Shown piece by piece: positions 1 through 6,451 of a stretch of DNA of 25,244 nt. How positions within the stretch are numbered: the stretch's first letter is position 1; each line of letters opens with the position of its first letter. Source of the DNA: CAZEFK01 sp964511405. Lineage in GTDB: Bacteria > Pseudomonadota > Alphaproteobacteria > Elsterales > Elsteraceae. The notes under the pieces are model-generated. The model was given only the letters and a program-made list of their open reading frames with translations. It was not told where the DNA came from and did no database searches. The stretch lies in contig CAZEFK010000106.1 in assembly GCA_964511405.1 (NCBI GenBank), positions 1 to 25,244 on the forward strand, given 5' to 3'. The translations under genes were made by a program, and so were the position numbers.

Positions 1-296
1 TGGTGCTGGGCAGCGTGCTGGAGGGCATTCCGGCGATCGTGCTGTTCGGCCCGCTCTTGTTCCCCATCGCCAAGGCGGTCGGCGTGCACGAAGTGCACTA
101 CGCCATGGTCGTGGTGCTGGCCATGGGCCTGGGCCTGTTCGCGCCGCCCTTCGGTGTCGGCTATTACGCCGCCTGCGCCATCGGCAAGGTCGACCCGGCC
201 GCCGGCATGCGGCCGATCTGGGGCTACCTGCTGTCGCTGCTGGTCGGGCTGGCGCTGGTCGCAGCCGTGCCGTGGTTCTCGACGGGGTTCCTGTGA
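1..296 (+). CDS. dctM: TRAP transporter large permease (DctM-type), C-terminal part
   Basis: This is the 3' end of a gene that begins upstream of the window; about 97 residues are visible. The product is the large membrane subunit of a tripartite ATP-independent periplasmic transporter, which moves organic acids with a sodium or proton gradient. The visible part has hydrophobic segments separated by short loops. The stretches around GIPAIVLFGPLLFPIAKAVG and GLGLFAPPFGVGYYAACAIG are typical of the last third of DctM proteins, where a conserved Pro-Pro-Gly-rich loop sits. The final helix ends at the inner membrane. The stop overlaps a GTG start of the following dehydrogenase (GTGA), so the two are probably one operon and the dehydrogenase may act on the imported compound. 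The substrate cannot be told from this fragment. Confidence 0.9.
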   Translation, partial: VLGSVLEGIPAIVLFGPLLFPIAKAVGVHEVHYAMVVVLAMGLGLFAPPFGVGYYAACAIGKVDPAAGMRPIWGYLLSLLVGLALVAAVPWFSTGFL

Positions 297-1090
297 CCGG
301 CCGCCTGCAGGGCAAGACCGCGATCGTGTTCGGCGCCGGCTCGTCCGGCCCGGGCTGGGGCAACGGCAAGGCCGCCGCCGTCGCCTATGCCCGCGCGGGC
401 GCCCGAGTCGCCGCTGTCGACCTGGCGCTGCCGGCCGCCGAAGAGACGGTGGCGATCATCGCCGGCGAAGGCGGGACAGCGCTGGCGCTCCAGGCCGACG
501 TCACCAGCCTGGCGTCGGTCGAGGCGGCGGTCGCGGCGGCGGTCGAAGACTTCGGCGGGCTGGATATTCTGCACAACAATGTCGGCGTGGTGCTGTCCGG
601 CGGCCCGGAAGACCTGGACGAGGACGCCTTCCGGCGCAGCCTGGACCTGAACGTGGGCTCGGTGTTCCGCACCGCCAAGGCGGTGCTGCCCCACTTCCGC
701 CGGCAGCGGCGGGGCGCCATCGTCAACATCTCGTCGCTGGCGGCGATCCGCTGGACCGGCTATCCTTACTTCGCCTACTACGCGGCCAAGGCCGCGGTGA
801 ACCAGGCGACGGTGGCGCTGGCGATGCAGTACGCGGCCGACGGCATCCGCGCCAACGCCATCCTGCCCGGCCTGATCGACACGCCGCTGATCTACAGCCA
901 GATCGCGTCCAACTACGCCTCGGCCGACGGCATGGTCGCCGCCCGCCACCGCCTGGTGCCGCGCGGCCGCATGGGCACGGCCTGGGACGTCGCCGCCGCG
1001 GCCGTGTTCCTGGCCTCGGACGAGGCCGATTTCATCACCGGCGTGCTGCTGCCGGTCGACGGCGGCCAGAGCTGCGGCATCGGGGCGTAG
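293..1090 (+). CDS. SDR family oxidoreductase
   Basis: This is a classical short-chain dehydrogenase/reductase of 265 residues that transfers hydride between NAD(P) and an alcohol/ketone substrate in the cytoplasm. The cofactor motif is an extended form, GAGSSGPGWGNGK at residues 14-26, in place of the usual TGxxxGxG. The NNVG motif (95-98) corresponds to NNAG. The catalytic Ser is in ISS (147/148) and the Tyr/Lys pair lies in YYAAK (Tyr162, Lys166). The C-terminal LLPVDGGQSCGIG is the usual SDR tail. I chose the GTG at 293 because it overlaps the TRAP permease stop by four bases; a GTG at 272 would add seven residues. Coupling to a TRAP transporter suggests a catabolic role, but the substrate is unknown. 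Its last 63 bp are duplicated at 3713-3775. Confidence 0.93.
   Translation: MTGRLQGKTAIVFGAGSSGPGWGNGKAAAVAYARAGARVAAVDLALPAAEETVAIIAGEGGTALALQADVTSLASVEAAVAAAVEDFGGLDILHNNVGVVLSGGPEDLDEDAFRRSLDLNVGSVFRTAKAVLPHFRRQRRGAIVNISSLAAIRWTGYPYFAYYAAKAAVNQATVALAMQYAADGIRANAILPGLIDTPLIYSQIASNYASADGMVAARHRLVPRGRMGTAWDVAAAAVFLASDEADFITGVLLPVDGGQSCGIGA
1028..1090 (+). repeat. Direct repeat copy 1: 3' end of the SDR gene
   Basis: The final 20 codons plus stop of the dehydrogenase recur at 3713-3775 in the same orientation. By direct comparison 59 of 63 bases match, including 55 of the first 56. The single mismatch in that stretch is synonymous (GTG to GTC); the others fall in the last two sense codons. 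The two copies bracket the RHH gene, the protease and its small partner. Confidence 0.9.
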
Positions 1091-1106
1091 CCGGCGCATC
1101 CGGCTA
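1088..1106 (+). terminator. Possible hairpin terminator after the SDR gene
   Basis: TAGCCGG (1088-1094) and CCGGCTA (1100-1106) form a perfect 7-bp GC-rich stem with a five-base loop directly at the SDR stop codon. No T-tract follows, so it would be at best a weak or factor-assisted terminator. The duplicated copy of the SDR tail at 3775 lacks this hairpin. Confidence 0.35.
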
Positions 1107-1178
1107 TCGCTGCGACTATGGCAGGCGCCCCATCAAGATAAGGAAATCGCGGACGCTGACGACGACCAGCCGCAGGCC

Positions 1179-1430
1179 TCACCCAAGCTTGCAGGGCGGC
1201 GCGATGCGGGCGGCGGCGACCGCGTCCCTCAGCAGCGCCTCCAGGGTGTCGGGTGGCATGTCGGCGAACTTGCCGCGGGCTTCGGTGATGGTCTGATCGA
1301 GCACGCGCCATTTGACCGCATCCTCGATGAATTTCGACAGGTCGCCCTTCTTCATGCCGCGCTGGGCGAGGAAGCTGCGCACGTCAACCGCAAGCAATGC
1401 ATACAACCTTTGATATGTATATGACGGCAT
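1179..1430 (-). CDS. Ribbon-helix-helix (CopG-like) DNA-binding protein
   Basis: This is a small protein of 83 residues from the ATG at 1430. A TTG at 1460 would add ten residues, but the recognisable similarity begins after the ATG. The core YQRLYALLAVDVRSFLAQRG is followed by MKKGDLSKFIEDAVKWRVLD, which resembles the RHH domain proteins of the XACb0070/CopG-like kind. A helical tail follows (EARGKFADMPPDTLEALLRDAV). Such proteins usually repress their own operon and often pair with a toxin. No intact toxin gene lies downstream; only 88 bases separate its stop from the SDR stop. The upstream region (1461-1577) is AT-rich compared with its surroundings and probably holds promoters for this gene and for the divergent protease. 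The base composition differs from the flanking operons, which fits acquisition. Confidence 0.7.
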   Translation of the reverse strand: MPSYTYQRLYALLAVDVRSFLAQRGMKKGDLSKFIEDAVKWRVLDQTITEARGKFADMPPDTLEALLRDAVAAARIAPPCKLG

Positions 1431-1577
1431 CGCCTGCTCGAAGGACGTCGGCGCAAACAATGATTGATTTATCTTAATAGCATTGATCTACTACCTGTGC
1501 ACTCGGCGCTGCCCGCGGATCCTGCCTAGATCGGCAACTTAGTCGCGCTGGCGGTGCCGCCAGCGAAGGACGAAGCC

Positions 1578-2921
1578 ATGGTAGCTCCGCACCCCAGTCG
1601 TCGTCGCCCTGCCCCAGCACCGGCCGCGCCGCCGCATATCCTGCCCTCGATCGGTTTTTCGGGGCGCGGCATTCTCGGGCTGCAGACGACCGGCAATCAT
1701 GTCGTTCGATTTCACCGCGAGGCCCGGCTCTCGGGGATTGACCGGTTCGAAAAGGGCGGTTTCCACGTCGCCAGCGTCACGGATTTCAAAGGGGGCCCGG
1801 CCGAGGCGACCGCCCAAGCGCTTCAGTCCGCGGACATCGCCTATTTCCCCCGCTTCGGCATCGCAATCGTTCACCGGGATGGCGAGCGCCTGCAGTCGAT
1901 GGTGGCCGGCGCTCAATCCGCCGACATCGCCACCCATCGACCCGAGCTCATTTTCCGCCACCAGCCGGGGCCGTTCGACGCCGCTTATCTCGAAGGCCTG
2001 CGCGATGGGTTCAACGCCGCTATCGATCATCTGGTCCACGGCACTCAAGCGACGGTGGCCGCTGCTTCCACGACCGAGATCGACCGAACCTGGGGCCTCG
2101 ATGCGATCCTGGTCGGCGTCTCGCACTATTCGGGCCTGGGCATCAAGCTCGCCATGCTCGACACCGGGATCGATCTGACGCACCCGGATTTCGCAGGACG
2201 GCCGATCATCTCCAAGTCGTTTGTCGATGGTGAGGTCGCGCAGGACGGCAATGGCCACGGCACCCATACCGCCGGCACGGCATGCGGTCCGCTTCGGCCC
2301 GCCGGCCAACCACGCTATGGCGTTGCCTACAATGCGACCGTCTATGCCGGCAAGGTCCTGGCCAACAGTGGGAGCGGCGCCGAAGAGGCCGTCCTTGGCG
2401 GCATCCATTGGGCGCTCGACGAAGGCTGCCAGGTCATATCGATGTCGCTCGCCAGCCCGGTCGGCGCAGGCGATGCATTCGTCCAAGACTATGACACCGT
2501 GGGCAAGGTCGCCCTCGATGAATCCTGTTTGATCGTCGCCGCCGCGGGCAATTTCAGTCGACGTGGCCAGGGCGTCATTGCGCCGGTCGCAAGCCCGGCC
2601 AATTGCCCGTCGATCCTGTCGGTAGGTGCCGTGGACAGTGCGCTGCAGATCGCCGACTTCTCCTGTGGCTCCGTCAACTCCGGTCAGAATGTCGACCTCG
2701 TAGGGCCCGGTGTCGATGTCCTTTCGTCCTGGCCCGGCGGTTACAACCGTCTTTCCGGCACCAGCATGGCGACTCCCCATGTAGCCGGCGTGGCTTGCCT
2801 CTACGCCGAGGCGGATCCCCAAAATCGCGGGCTGGCGTTGTGGGCGGCGATCGCTCAGCATTGCCACGCCCTGGCACTCCCTGCGACGGATTGCGGCAAG
2901 GGGCTCGTGCAGGCAATCTGA
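1578..2921 (+). CDS. Subtilisin-like serine protease (S8 family)
   Basis: This 447-residue protein carries a complete subtilase triad: Asp195 in LAMLDTGID, His227 in GHGTHTAG, and Ser396 in LSGTSMATPHVAG. The oxyanion-hole Asn325 is in AAAGN. Residues about 35-115 look like an inhibitor I9-type prodomain (beta strand VVRFHRE, later IAYFPRFGIAIV). The prodomain would chaperone folding and block the active site until cleaved. I see no signal peptide: the N-terminus is Pro/Arg-rich (SRRRPAPAPAAPP), so the protein may stay in the cytoplasm or leave by a non-Sec route. The ATG at 1578 is preferred; an in-frame GTG at 1554 would add eight residues. The next gene encodes a stand-alone I9-like protein, which strongly suggests a protease/inhibitor or protease/chaperone pair. 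Substrates are unknown. Confidence 0.93.
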   Translation: MVAPHPSRRRPAPAPAAPPHILPSIGFSGRGILGLQTTGNHVVRFHREARLSGIDRFEKGGFHVASVTDFKGGPAEATAQALQSADIAYFPRFGIAIVHRDGERLQSMVAGAQSADIATHRPELIFRHQPGPFDAAYLEGLRDGFNAAIDHLVHGTQATVAAASTTEIDRTWGLDAILVGVSHYSGLGIKLAMLDTGIDLTHPDFAGRPIISKSFVDGEVAQDGNGHGTHTAGTACGPLRPAGQPRYGVAYNATVYAGKVLANSGSGAEEAVLGGIHWALDEGCQVISMSLASPVGAGDAFVQDYDTVGKVALDESCLIVAAAGNFSRRGQGVIAPVASPANCPSILSVGAVDSALQIADFSCGSVNSGQNVDLVGPGVDVLSSWPGGYNRLSGTSMATPHVAGVACLYAEADPQNRGLALWAAIAQHCHALALPATDCGKGLVQAI

Positions 2922-2968
2922 CGCACCATCTTGTCGAATTGGCCCGAAAACACCCACGGAGCGCCAGC

Positions 2969-3187
2969 ATGGTTGGGGTGACAGTTCGCGTCGATAAGAA
3001 GCATCGGGCGCAGTTCGATAAGATCCAGTCGCAGCTCGAGGCGGCGGGCTTGCACGATTCCCGGCCGCTGCCGCGGTTCCTGATGATTACCGGCAAGGTC
3101 GATCGGCCCGACGTGGTTCATGACCTCAGCCAGATCGAAGGCGTTGAGTCAATCCGCGAGGGCCAGACCTTTCAGACTCAAGGGTGA
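2969..3187 (+). CDS. Small I9-like (protease prodomain-type) protein
   Basis: This 72-residue protein starts at the ATG at 2969, with GGAG (2958-2961) seven bases upstream. The pattern is strand (VGVTVRVDKKH), helix (FDKIQSQLEAAGL), strand (RFLMITGKVD), helix (PDVVHDLSQI) and strand (VESIREGQTF). This is the beta-alpha-beta-beta-alpha-beta layout of peptidase inhibitor I9/prodomain folds. Similar small proteins beside subtilases are often labelled ketohydroxyglutarate aldolase in databases; I regard that label as an annotation error, since an aldolase is far larger. It lies 47 bases after the protease and is probably co-transcribed. It may inhibit the neighbouring protease in trans or help it fold. 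Its location is presumably the same as the protease, as no signal peptide is visible. Confidence 0.75.
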   Translation: MVGVTVRVDKKHRAQFDKIQSQLEAAGLHDSRPLPRFLMITGKVDRPDVVHDLSQIEGVESIREGQTFQTQG

Positions 3188-3306
3188 ACTTTGATCTGGC
3201 GTCGCGCTGGCGCCGGATCGTCTGTCTCAGGCCCGCGACGCCAGCAGCAACCGCATCGGCTCGCAACCCGGAACGTAATTCTCCTCTTGGCTCGACAGGC
3301 TTTGAT

Positions 3307-3531
3307 TCAAACTGCCTTGGCCGCATAAACGACCTTATCGACAGACTTCGCGTTGTATGCCTGCGTCACCGGCGCATTCTTTTCGCCGACGCTGTCCAGC
3401 TTGCCCCAGTAGGCGAACGGATACGTGCCCTTATGCAGGGTCGCACTCGACACTACGACCCCAACGTGGCCGCGGCTCGTGGGATATAAATGCGTATGTG
3501 AAGCCGGGAATACGCGCGGTTCTGCCATCAT
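3307..3531 (-). CDS. Hypothetical short protein or gene remnant
   Basis: This is a 74-residue frame starting at ATG-ATG (3526-3531). It overlaps by ATGA the stop of an upstream fragment (3528-3653), as in coupled genes. The third codon position is mostly G or C and residues are well mixed (segments such as SSATLHKGTYPFAYWGKLDS and SVDKVVYAAKAV), so it may once have been, or still be, coding. I do not recognise the family. No clear ribosome binding site, signal peptide or membrane segment is visible. It could equally be the surviving end of a larger gene broken by the rearrangement that left the SDR tail copy nearby. Confidence 0.3.
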   Translation of the reverse strand: MMAEPRVFPASHTHLYPTSRGHVGVVVSSATLHKGTYPFAYWGKLDSVGEKNAPVTQAYNAKSVDKVVYAAKAV

Positions 3532-3653
3532 GCGACCAGCGCCCCGCCGGCGAAGTTGAAGAAGGTGAGCAAGAAGGAGCTGGCCGCGAAGCCCCACGCA
3601 CCTCGCCAATGGGATCGGGTTATGGCGCCGTGGACGTGGCGCTGACCGGCGTC
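3528..3653 (-). pseudogene. Possible 3' remnant of a membrane-protein gene
   Basis: This is a 41-codon frame without any start codon. It reads HWRGAWGFAASSFLLTFFNF and then AGGALVA before a TGA. The hydrophobic run of about 20 residues looks like a membrane helix. The stop overlaps the start of the following short frame. Upstream the frame is closed by a stop at 3654-3656, so only a C-terminal piece could remain. The family is not recognised and the call is tentative. Confidence 0.22.
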
Positions 3654-3712
3654 TCAAAGTCCCAGCTGACACCCAGCATCATTGTCGCAGGGTGACGTGG
3701 GACTGGGCAGCT

Positions 3713-3775
3713 GATTTCATCACCGGCGTCCTGCTGCCGGTCGACGGCGGCCAGAGCTGCGGCATCGGCAGGTAG
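3713..3775 (+). pseudogene. Direct repeat copy 2: detached SDR C-terminal tail
   Basis: These 20 codons plus stop encode the same tail as the intact dehydrogenase (DFITGVLLPVDGG then QSCGIG), ending Arg instead of Ala. No SDR sequence precedes it: the sequence just upstream (3692-3712) does not continue the alignment. It is therefore a gene fragment, not a gene. The stop lies one base before the end of the minus-strand membrane-protein gene at 3777. It marks the far boundary of the protease block. Confidence 0.85.
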
Positions 3776-3776
3776 G

Positions 3777-4133
3777 TCAACCCGGATCCGCCTCGGTCAT
3801 CACGCGCCGGCGCCGCGGCCGCGCCCACGAAAAACCCGAGTGGATCGGCAGCACGGCCAGAACCGCGGCGACGATTACCAGGTCGACCTGCCATGCCGGG
3901 GCGCCATGGTTGCGCAGCACGATCGCCAGGACGGCGGCGGCGATCGCATAGATCAGCCACAAGGCGCCGGCCCACTCGATCCCGTCGCCGCCGACGTCGG
4001 TCGACGACTCGCCGAAGATGGTGTCGAGGATCAGGTTCAGGACCAGCCAGATCGCGCCCCCGACGATGAACCGGCCGATGGCGAGCAGGACCGCGCCGTA
4101 GACGCGAAGGACCGCAAACAGCCGTTCTGTCAT
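3777..4133 (-). CDS. Small inner-membrane protein of unknown function
   Basis: This 118-residue protein has about three hydrophobic segments: residues roughly 11-38 (YGAVLLAIGRFIVGGAIWLV and on), 54-73 (WAGALWLIYAIAAAVLAIVL) and 81-98 (WQVDLVIVAAVLAVLPIH). It ends in a basic tail with ARPRRRR. The positive-inside rule would put the Arg-rich end in the cytoplasm. I do not recognise a family. The start is the ATG at 4133; the upstream 124 bases to the ATP-grasp gene are a shared divergent promoter region in which I see no clear -10/-35 pair. Codon use is the local high-GC type, which supports a real gene. No partner or function can be assigned. Confidence 0.6.
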   Translation of the reverse strand: MTERLFAVLRVYGAVLLAIGRFIVGGAIWLVLNLILDTIFGESSTDVGGDGIEWAGALWLIYAIAAAVLAIVLRNHGAPAWQVDLVIVAAVLAVLPIHSGFSWARPRRRRVMTEADPG

Positions 4134-4257
4134 CGTGTGCGCCCCAAGCCGGTCGTACCAAATTACGGTAGTACCGGCAGACTGTACACACCGGGTGCGA
4201 CATGCCCTCTACCTGAGGCCGGTGGTCCGCGGTCCGGGAATGCGCTAGTCATGGGAC

Positions 4258-5511
4258 ATGGCGCAGGATCCGGATCCCCAGTCCGCGGCGTCGCGGACGG
4301 AGCCGCCGCGCGTCTTGCTGATCGCAACCACGCTGTGGCCGGCGCCGGCCAGGCTGGCGCGGGCCCTGGTCGACGTCGGGTTCGCGGTCGACACCGTCCA
4401 TCAGCGCGGCAATGCGCTTGATAAGGTCGGCTATCTCGACCGCCGCCGCCGGTCCGGGCGGCTGCGCTTCCGCAGCCGGATCGTCCGCGCCCTGACCGGC
4501 GGCACCTACGATGTCATCGTGCCGTGCGACGACCGCAGCGTCCGATACCTGCACCGGATCCATCGCGAGCAGGGCCCGACAAAGCCGGGTCTCGCCCGGA
4601 TCATCGAGCGGTCGCTCGGGGACCCGGCCCAGTTCGCCGCCGCCGCCAGCAAGAATCGGCTGATGGCGCTGGCCGTCCGGCTGGGGCTGCCGGTGCCCGA
4701 AACCGCCGTCTTCGACGATCCGGCCGCGTTTACCGCTCATCTCGGCCGAGTGCGCTATCCGTGCGTGGTCAAGGTCGACGGCCGGTGGGGCGGGCTCGGC
4801 GTGGCGATCGTCGACAGCGCCGAGGCGGCGCGCCGGGCCCATCGCCGGCTGACCTCGACGGCCGGGCTCCTGCACCATGCGGTCATCGAGGTCGAACCCG
4901 ACCTGCTGCTGGCGCCGAGCCGGGGCCGCAGCCCAAGCGTCGCGACCCAGGCCTTCGTTCGCGGCCGCCCGGCCAACCGACTGGTGATGTGCCGGAGCGG
5001 CCGGGTGCTGGCCGGGTTCAGCGTCGAGGCCGTGCGGACGTCGGGCGCGACCGGCCCGGCCAGCGTCATCCGCCTCATCGACCACCCGACCATGACCGCG
5101 ACCACCGCGGCCGTGGTCGGCGCGCTCGGCCTGTCCGGGTTCTGCGGCGTCGATTTCATGCTCGACGACGCCACCGGCGAGGCGCTGCTGCTCGAGATCA
5201 ATCCGCGCGCCACGCCGACCAGCCATCTGGCGCTGACCGACGGCACCGACCTGGCCGGCGCCCTGTTCCGCGACGTCACCGGCCGCGCGCCGTCGGCCCG
5301 CGCCGCCGCGCGCGGCGATCTGATCGCCCTGTTCCCCCAGGAATGGCGGCGCGATCCCGCCAGCCCGTTCCTGGACACCGCCTTCCACGACGTGCCCTGG
5401 CGCGATCCGGCGTTGCTGCAGGCCATGCTGGCGCCGATCTCGCCGCCGCGCCCGTCGACCGTGGCCGGCCGCCTGCTGCGCCGGGCCGGCATCTTCCTGT
5501 CGCTGCTGTAG
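4258..5511 (+). CDS. ATP-grasp domain protein
   Basis: This 417-residue protein resembles ATP-grasp carboxylate-amine/thiol ligases, which join a carboxylate to an amine or similar nucleophile through an acyl-phosphate while using ATP and magnesium. An N-terminal preATP-grasp Rossmann-like part is visible (VLLIATTLWPAPARLARALV, residues 19-38; YDVIVPCDD, 84-92). The ATP-grasp core follows, with Lys172 in CVVKVDG, the glycine-rich loop WGGLGV (177-182), Asp299 in CGVDFML, and the metal-binding LLEINPRATPTSHL with Glu313 and Asn315. No neighbour encodes an obvious substrate, peptide or carrier protein, so the product is unknown. It could make a small peptide-like or modified amino-acid compound. 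The ATG at 4258 is the best start; the first 15 residues are poorly structured. Confidence 0.85.
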   Translation: MAQDPDPQSAASRTEPPRVLLIATTLWPAPARLARALVDVGFAVDTVHQRGNALDKVGYLDRRRRSGRLRFRSRIVRALTGGTYDVIVPCDDRSVRYLHRIHREQGPTKPGLARIIERSLGDPAQFAAAASKNRLMALAVRLGLPVPETAVFDDPAAFTAHLGRVRYPCVVKVDGRWGGLGVAIVDSAEAARRAHRRLTSTAGLLHHAVIEVEPDLLLAPSRGRSPSVATQAFVRGRPANRLVMCRSGRVLAGFSVEAVRTSGATGPASVIRLIDHPTMTATTAAVVGALGLSGFCGVDFMLDDATGEALLLEINPRATPTSHLALTDGTDLAGALFRDVTGRAPSARAAARGDLIALFPQEWRRDPASPFLDTAFHDVPWRDPALLQAMLAPISPPRPSTVAGRLLRRAGIFLSLL

Positions 5512-5609
5512 GCTTTTTTTGGCGCAGGGAACACGCTTTTAACCCGAATCCCGTATTACCAAGGAGCGGGACCGACCCGCGCCATTCGCAGCATCAAAAG
5601 GACCCTGCG

Positions 5610-6440
5610 ATGACCTCGAACATCGACCCGACCGTCCTCTCCCTGTTCGGGATCGGCTCGTCCAGCCTGGGTTCCCTGTCGTCAGGTCCCGGCAGTCTCG
5701 GCCTCGGCACCAGCGGGCTGCCGTCGGTCACCCAGTACCAGATCTACCAGCAGGACTATCAGCAGCAGTTGCAAGCATCGAACAGCTCGCCGCAGGTGCA
5801 GCAGGCGGTCAGCTATTTCGAAGCCAACATCGGCAGCGTGAAGTCGGTGAGCGACCTGTTCAACAACTACCAGCTGAGCCAGTTCGTGCTGGGGGCCGCG
5901 AACCTGTCGGACCAGAGCAACGCGGTCGCCCTGGTGCAGACGGCCCTGACCCAGGATCCGTCCAAGCAGAGCTCGCTGGTCAACCAGCTGTCCGACACCC
6001 GGTTCAAGCAGGCCAGCGCGCAGCTGCAGCTGTATAACGGCCTCGGCTACATCCAGAGCCAGGCCGGCATCCAGGCGCTGGTCAAGGCCTACCAAGCCAA
6101 CAATTTCACCACCAGCATCGCCACCGACAACCCGGCGGTGGCCGAGGCCATCGCGTTCAAGTCGATCGCCTCGGGCGCCAAGAACGCCTACGACGTGCTG
6201 GGCAACCGCGTGATCCGCGACGTCGTGCAGACCGCCTATAGCATCCCGGCCCAGATCGCCTATCAGCCGGTCGAAGACCAGGCGGCGCTGATCAACCGCA
6301 CCTTCAATGTCGCCAATCTGCAGAATCCGACCTTCGTCAACAACCTGATCAACCAATATTTGGTCCAGTACGACATCCAGAACAGCAGCACCGGCTCGCA
6401 GCTGCCCGCCGGCTTCAGCTCGGGCTCGAGCGGCGGTTAG
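5610..6440 (+). CDS. DUF1217 domain protein, flagellum-associated family
   Basis: This 276-residue protein starts at the ATG at 5610, with an AAGGA-like site about seven bases upstream. The first 45 residues are low-complexity Ser/Gly/Leu (LSLFGIGSSSLGSLSSGPG). From about residue 45 there is a Gln-rich helical domain (YQQDYQQQLQASN, then VSYFEANIGSVKSVSDLFNN). This pattern, with ALTQDPSKQSSLVNQLSD and AYQANNFTTSI, matches my memory of DUF1217, a family mostly from alphaproteobacteria and often near flagellar genes. No flagellar gene is visible here, so the role is uncertain. No Sec signal is apparent; flagellar export substrates lack cleavable signals, which would fit. The gene stands alone in a 98-base leader region and ends convergently on the hydrolase gene. 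Confidence 0.7.
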   Translation: MTSNIDPTVLSLFGIGSSSLGSLSSGPGSLGLGTSGLPSVTQYQIYQQDYQQQLQASNSSPQVQQAVSYFEANIGSVKSVSDLFNNYQLSQFVLGAANLSDQSNAVALVQTALTQDPSKQSSLVNQLSDTRFKQASAQLQLYNGLGYIQSQAGIQALVKAYQANNFTTSIATDNPAVAEAIAFKSIASGAKNAYDVLGNRVIRDVVQTAYSIPAQIAYQPVEDQAALINRTFNVANLQNPTFVNNLINQYLVQYDIQNSSTGSQLPAGFSSGSSGG

Positions 6441-6451
6441 CCGACCGCCGC
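6430..6451. terminator. Hairpin spanning two convergent stop codons
   Basis: GCGGCGGT (6430-6437) and ACCGCCGC (6444-6451) form a perfect 8-bp stem with a six-base loop. It sits exactly where the DUF1217 gene and the nine-gene minus-strand operon meet. It could act as a bidirectional terminator, although no T-tract is present on either side. Confidence 0.35.

Larger units (their letters stand above)
3188..3776. other. Mostly non-coding, degenerate stretch
   Basis: This block of nearly 590 bases has no convincing intact gene. Positions 3188-3306 show nothing I recognise. Positions 3307-3653 hold minus-strand reading frames that look like gene remnants, described separately. Positions 3713-3775 are a copy of the SDR gene tail. 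Together this looks like a scar of rearrangement between the protease pair and the next genes. Confidence 0.5.

Noticed and set aside
1539..2957. A 472-codon open frame on the minus strand opposite the protease gene
   Set aside because: It is antisense to a gene with a complete catalytic triad, its translation is low in hydrophobic order and rich in Arg/Asp/Gly, and matches no family; it is a by-product of high GC.
2969..3187. Ketohydroxyglutarate aldolase label for the small protein
   Set aside because: A 72-residue protein cannot form an aldolase barrel; the predicted strand/helix order fits an I9 prodomain fold.
5514..5520. Seven-T run after the ATP-grasp gene as an intrinsic terminator
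   Set aside because: No stable GC-rich hairpin lies directly before the T run; only a four-base stem could be drawn.
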